This document shows positions 12,280 through 15,741 of a stretch of DNA of 15,741 bases, one piece after another. The position numbers and the translations under genes are program-made. Each line of letters begins with the position of its first letter. Within the stretch, counting starts at the first letter, position 1. The DNA is taken from contig PWLK01000033.1 in the NCBI GenBank assembly GCA_003560545.1, forward strand, positions 1 through 15,741, in the 5' to 3' direction. This DNA is from Candidatus Woesearchaeota archaeon (GTDB taxonomy: Archaea; Nanobdellota; Nanobdellia; Woesearchaeales; 21-14-0-10-32-9). The notes beneath the pieces were generated by a model. It was not told where the DNA came from, ran no database searches, and saw nothing but the letters and a program-made list of their open reading frames with translations.

Positions 12280-13794
12280 ATGAAGAAAAGCACGAAGTTA
12301 TTGCTCGCCGCACTATTCCTTGGAAGCATAGCCATAAGGCTATTCATAGCATTCCAAGCGGAAGGCCTTGAATACGAAGGGTACGGCGTGGCACGACAAG
12401 TGGAAAGCATAAGGGAAACCGGTATCGCGCTGTACAACGACGAGTTAAGCTACGGGGGAAGGGATAGGGTGTTCAGCCCGGTGTACTACTACTTGCTGGC
12501 AGCGTTCAGCTTCTTCATGCCATTGGAAATCGTGCTGAAAACAATCCCGAACATACTCGCATCCCTTGTAATACCCGTGGTATTCTTCCTCTCAATGCAA
12601 GTTGTGAAAAACGAAAAAGTTTCGTTGCTCGCAGCCACGTTCTCAGGGTTCATACCAGGATTCTTCAACAACACTATAAACAACGCCTCAATATACACCG
12701 CGGTCATACCATTGTTTTTCCTAACAGCGCACTACTTCCTGCTGACAAACAAGGACTCAAAGCATGCTTATAAGCTAATAGGATGTATAATACTCCTAAC
12801 AGTACTCCACCCTTCTTCGCTTGTACTGGCATTAAGCCTTCTAATCTACATAGCATTCCTAAAACTGCAAAGGTTCAGGGAGAGCAGCAGGGAACCTGAA
12901 ATAGTGCTGTTCTTCTTATTCCTCGTATTCTGGCTTAACGCGGTACTATACAAAAGAGCGCTAAGCACCCACGGAATGGAAGTATTATGGCAGAACATAC
13001 CCGGAAGAATCATGGAGGAATCATACACTCAGATAACATTGCTGGGAAGCATATACAGCATAGGCCTCCTGCCATTGGTTCTGGGATTAGGAGCGGTATA
13101 CATATCTTTCTTTGAAAAGAAAAGAAAGCATGTAACACTGATGGCAAGCATAAGCCTCACAGTATTCATATTGCTATGGTTCAGAATGGTCGAGCTCACC
13201 ACTGGCTTAATATTATTAGGTGTTTCTCTTGCCGCGCTATCAGCGTACTTCATGAATTACATTTACGAATACCTTAAAACCGTTAAGATAAGACACGCCC
13301 ACAACATCTTCCTGGTAGCAATACTAGGAGTGGCAGTAATAGGATTCCTCCCAAACACGTTCCTGGCAATACAGCAGGCAGGCAGCGTGCCAAGCGAAAA
13401 AGACATGGACTTGTACTTGTGGCTAAGGGAGAACACAGAGGAAAACTCTACAGTGCTGGTCTTGCCAGAAGAAGGAAGTGCTATGAGTTATTATAGCAAC
13501 AGGAAAAACGTTATGGACGAAGACTACTTGCTGGTTCCTAATATAGACAGGCGGTATTCAGATGTTCTTTCAATATACAACGAAAGGTTTCTTACAAGCG
13601 CGCTGCAAAAGCTTAATTATTATAACGTGCAATACATAGCAATAACAGAATACAATCATGATACTAATAACGTGTCACGCTTAATGTTCTTCGATGACAA
13701 CTGCGTGCAAAGAGTATACCCTGAAATGGAAAGCGATGAGTTCACCCCTGAAGCATACGAGGTTAAATGCATTATAGGGGAAACAAGGCAGTGA
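12280..13794 (+). CDS. GT-C-fold (PMT/ArnT-like) polytopic membrane protein, probable glycosyltransferase
   Basis: 504 residues. About 9-11 membrane helices fill residues 6-365, and a soluble outer domain (about 375-504) follows. The first outer loop (27-70) has the family layout: EGLEYEGYGVARQVESI, then LSYGGRDRVFSPVYYYLLAAF. In GT-C enzymes this loop holds an acidic pair that positions the lipid-phosphate sugar donor; here the candidates are E31 and E33 instead of the usual Asp. The C-terminal domain reads AMSYYSNRKNVMDE and matches the next gene's protein. Such proteins transfer sugars from polyprenyl-phosphate donors to proteins or lipids outside the membrane. The oligosaccharyltransferase WWDYG motif of AglB was not seen. 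The next gene starts 7 bases downstream. Confidence 0.75.
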   Translation: MKKSTKLLLAALFLGSIAIRLFIAFQAEGLEYEGYGVARQVESIRETGIALYNDELSYGGRDRVFSPVYYYLLAAFSFFMPLEIVLKTIPNILASLVIPVVFFLSMQVVKNEKVSLLAATFSGFIPGFFNNTINNASIYTAVIPLFFLTAHYFLLTNKDSKHAYKLIGCIILLTVLHPSSLVLALSLLIYIAFLKLQRFRESSREPEIVLFFLFLVFWLNAVLYKRALSTHGMEVLWQNIPGRIMEESYTQITLLGSIYSIGLLPLVLGLGAVYISFFEKKRKHVTLMASISLTVFILLWFRMVELTTGLILLGVSLAALSAYFMNYIYEYLKTVKIRHAHNIFLVAILGVAVIGFLPNTFLAIQQAGSVPSEKDMDLYLWLRENTEENSTVLVLPEEGSAMSYYSNRKNVMDEDYLLVPNIDRRYSDVLSIYNERFLTSALQKLNYYNVQYIAITEYNHDTNNVSRLMFFDDNCVQRVYPEMESDEFTPEAYEVKCIIGETRQ

Positions 13795-13801
13795 AAAGGA
13801 A

Positions 13802-15217
13802 ATGAAAGCAATAAAGGTGTTTGGAAAAGAGAAAAACGTGATTGCAATAATACTCTTACTGTCACTAATAGTACTGGGAGGCCTCCAGGTTATAAGCTAC
13901 GGTGTGCATGAAAAGGCTTTCATGGGGGATGAAACGTATTATTATATGAGGCTTTCAGAGCAATACCAGGAGGAAAGGGTTTTTGATTATGACTTCCTAC
14001 AGGAAAGGCCTGTGTCTTTCAACTTACTATACTTAGTCCCCGGGACAAACAGCGTGCCCGTTGAAAGCACTGCAAGAATACTCCCCGTACTCGGAGGGGT
14101 TCTATCCATATTCTTATTCCACTACCTTGCAAGAACATTGAAATTCAGAAAGGATGAACGCCTCATAGCAACAATAATATTCGCGGCAAACCCATTGTTT
14201 GTTTACACGTTCACTTCTTTCACACCGCTAATAATAGGGGTTCCACTAGGCCTTGCAGGCATGGCTTTGTTTTTCAGGAAGAAAACATGGGTTTCAGGCA
14301 TAATGCTCGGAGTCCTTCCGTTGCTCAGCGTACCACTAAGCCTGGTCGTCCTGCTCTCAGTAATCCTTGCAATGATTATTGGAAGCGCAAGGAAAAACCA
14401 GGGAATCATGGTGATATTATCCGCGGTGCTGGTCGGTGCAGCGTCATGGCTCTTCCTCGGGTTCAGGCCGTGGCTCGAGCTTATTCCTTCGCCGAGTGCA
14501 ATGGCAGGCGTATTCGTGGAACTCGCAGGAGTCCAGGCTTACTCTTTCATCATACTCGCACTTGCAATAATAGGCTTGCTCTCATTATGGGAAAGGAATA
14601 CTAAGAGCGTTGCAGTACTCCTCTTTCTCTTCTTGTCATTCGTTTTCTCCCTATTCTACGCTGAATCAAGAATAATAGTAAGCATGGCTTTGGCTGTGTA
14701 CGCAGGCATAGCGATAATAAGCATCATCCAAAGGGAGTGGAATGTTGAAGCAATAAAAAACATAACCTTGCTCCTCATACTGTGCAGCGTGGTGTTTTCA
14801 TTCGTAGTGGCAATTGATAATGCTTTCTCTGATGTGAGCACGGAGAAAATACAAGGCATACAATACCTTTCAACAAGCGACCCCGGAGAGGTAATGCTGA
14901 GCGCGGAGAGGAACGGGTTTATGATGAGCTATTTCTCCGGGAGAAAATCTTTTGTGGACGGGATTTCACATAGGTACGAGGAATACGATGAAAGAATAAA
15001 CGTGGCTGAAACAATATATTACTCGAGAAACCTTGAAAGCCTTGAAAGCACGCTTAAAGACAACGGGATAAGCTATGTCTTAGTTGATAACAGGATGAGG
15101 CAGGGAGAGGTATGGACGGGGGATAACGAAGGAGTTTTATTCTTGTTCAGGCATGCAAATGCGTTCGTCAAAATATTTGAGAACGCAGAAGTTGTCGTTT
15201 ACAGGCATATGAGCTAA
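13802..15217 (+). CDS. Second GT-C-fold polytopic membrane protein, paralogue of the upstream gene
   Basis: 471 residues, with a first membrane helix at about 13-33, a first outer loop with FMGDETYYYMRLSEQY (D43, E44: the acidic pair expected in GT-C glycosyltransferases), then about 8-9 further membrane helices to about residue 345. The outer C-terminal domain contains MMSYFSGRKSFVDG and a closing VYRHMS strand. The motif MSYFSGRKSFVD matches MSYYSNRKNVMD in the upstream protein, so the two genes are tandem diverged duplicates that probably work together or as a heterodimer. The start ATG follows the upstream stop by 7 bases with a weak AAAAGGAA ribosome-binding site. The last codons overlap the stop of the convergent thioredoxin-like gene (15214-15217). 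Confidence 0.75.
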   Translation: MKAIKVFGKEKNVIAIILLLSLIVLGGLQVISYGVHEKAFMGDETYYYMRLSEQYQEERVFDYDFLQERPVSFNLLYLVPGTNSVPVESTARILPVLGGVLSIFLFHYLARTLKFRKDERLIATIIFAANPLFVYTFTSFTPLIIGVPLGLAGMALFFRKKTWVSGIMLGVLPLLSVPLSLVVLLSVILAMIIGSARKNQGIMVILSAVLVGAASWLFLGFRPWLELIPSPSAMAGVFVELAGVQAYSFIILALAIIGLLSLWERNTKSVAVLLFLFLSFVFSLFYAESRIIVSMALAVYAGIAIISIIQREWNVEAIKNITLLLILCSVVFSFVVAIDNAFSDVSTEKIQGIQYLSTSDPGEVMLSAERNGFMMSYFSGRKSFVDGISHRYEEYDERINVAETIYYSRNLESLESTLKDNGISYVLVDNRMRQGEVWTGDNEGVLFLFRHANAFVKIFENAEVVVYRHMS

Positions 15218-15741
15218 GAGCAGAACTCAAGGCCTGGGTTGAAATCGCATATCTTATCTGATAAGAACTGCCTGCTCCTGATACCGCAGAAAACGTTGTC
15301 ATCAACAACGACGCATGGCAATGCATGGTCTTCAACGCCGTAATAATCTGCGAGGAGCCTTATATTAGGAAGGCCTAAGTCTAAGTCGTAAGCGAAAATA
15401 GACACTTCCTCGTCTGCTTTCATCTTAATATCTGTTAATATGAATGACTGGTCGTCGCACTTATCGCACTCCTTTGCATCCCTGAAGAAAAAGGCGACTA
15501 TAGATTTTTCAAGCTCGCAATCCCCTTTCATCTTTTGCAGGAAGAGCATGTATAGCAATTGGTTCTCGTTGAACAATTCCTTGTTTTCAAGGTAGAAAGG
15601 GTCTTCCTGGAATTCCTCTGTGGCAATCCTGTACCTTTCAAGCTTTAAGCCCAGGTCCCAAAGGGTTTCATCCCACTCCTGGAGCTTTGACTGGAATGCG
15701 AGGCACGCCATTTCATCCCCGTAAATATCAGACATTAACAA
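15214..15741 (-). CDS. Thioredoxin-like domain protein, 5' end beyond the window edge
   Basis: 175 codons are open to the right edge, and the frame has not closed upstream, so the true start may lie outside; an ATG at 15735 is the first internal one. Residues about 1-75 are helical. A thioredoxin-like domain then begins: strand SIVAFFF, the redox motif CDKC in KECDKCDDQSFIL, strand VSIFAYDLDL, and LPCVVVDDNVFCG, in which the Pro takes the place of the conserved cis-proline. Extra cysteines lie near the end. I recall DPANN relatives with an N-terminal membrane helix ahead of the helical part, which would be outside the window, so this is probably a membrane-tethered thiol-redox protein. It is convergent with the second GT-C gene, with stop codons overlapping by 4 bases. 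Confidence 0.7.
   Translation of the reverse strand: MLMSDIYGDEMACLAFQSKLQEWDETLWDLGLKLERYRIATEEFQEDPFYLENKELFNENQLLYMLFLQKMKGDCELEKSIVAFFFRDAKECDKCDDQSFILTDIKMKADEEVSIFAYDLDLGLPNIRLLADYYGVEDHALPCVVVDDNVFCGIRSRQFLSDKICDFNPGLEFCS

Overview
The window looks like a dense archaeal chromosome segment, most likely from a DPANN-type lineage (Woesearchaeota, Pacearchaeota or Aenigmarchaeota-like; the exact phylum cannot be fixed from sequence alone). The reasons are TATA-type promoters 25-27 bases ahead of start codons (leaderless transcripts), T-run terminators, ribbon-helix-helix regulators, a PRC-barrel protein, frequent AUA and AGA/AGG codons, genes that overlap by a few bases, and surface-protein motifs (WAGFYG, and a Cys-Lys-Asp... 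Thr-Pro-Glu-Asp-Pro motif) that I associate with DPANN cell-envelope proteins. No rRNA, tRNA, CRISPR array or insertion sequence was seen.

Left two thirds (1-10211, all minus strand): one tightly packed cluster of seven genes, read from right to left. It begins with two small overlapping ribbon-helix-helix regulators. Next comes a 1002-residue glycosylation-sequon-rich surface protein with one C-terminal membrane anchor and a cytoplasmic helical tail. Then a 1261-residue membrane-embedded HerA/FtsK-type P-loop ATPase with a large extracytoplasmic insert, a 226-residue soluble protein, and a long cytoplasmic coiled-coil protein. The last is a secreted protein that runs off the left edge. Three of these proteins end in similar helical-hairpin (TPR-like) domains, and two share a second small domain, so they probably assemble together. 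The best reading is a cell-envelope machine: a surface fibre or receptor layer, a transmembrane hexameric motor, and cytoplasmic adaptors and coiled-coil scaffold. I know of no named system with this composition. Its substrate (DNA, protein or pilus) is unknown.

A 238-base divergent region (10212-10449) separates that cluster from a plus-strand four-helix membrane protein. It holds several related direct and inverted repeats that look like operators for the two regulators.

Right third (10450-15741): a small four-TM membrane protein, a convergent stand-alone PD-(D/E)XK nuclease, a small membrane-anchored coiled-coil protein with a lysine-rich tail, and a PRC-barrel protein. These are followed by two tandem, related GT-C-fold (PMT/ArnT-like) polytopic membrane proteins. 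A thioredoxin-like protein, cut by the right edge, overlaps the last of these tail to tail by four bases. Every gene-free stretch is under 300 bases and consists of promoter and terminator sequence.
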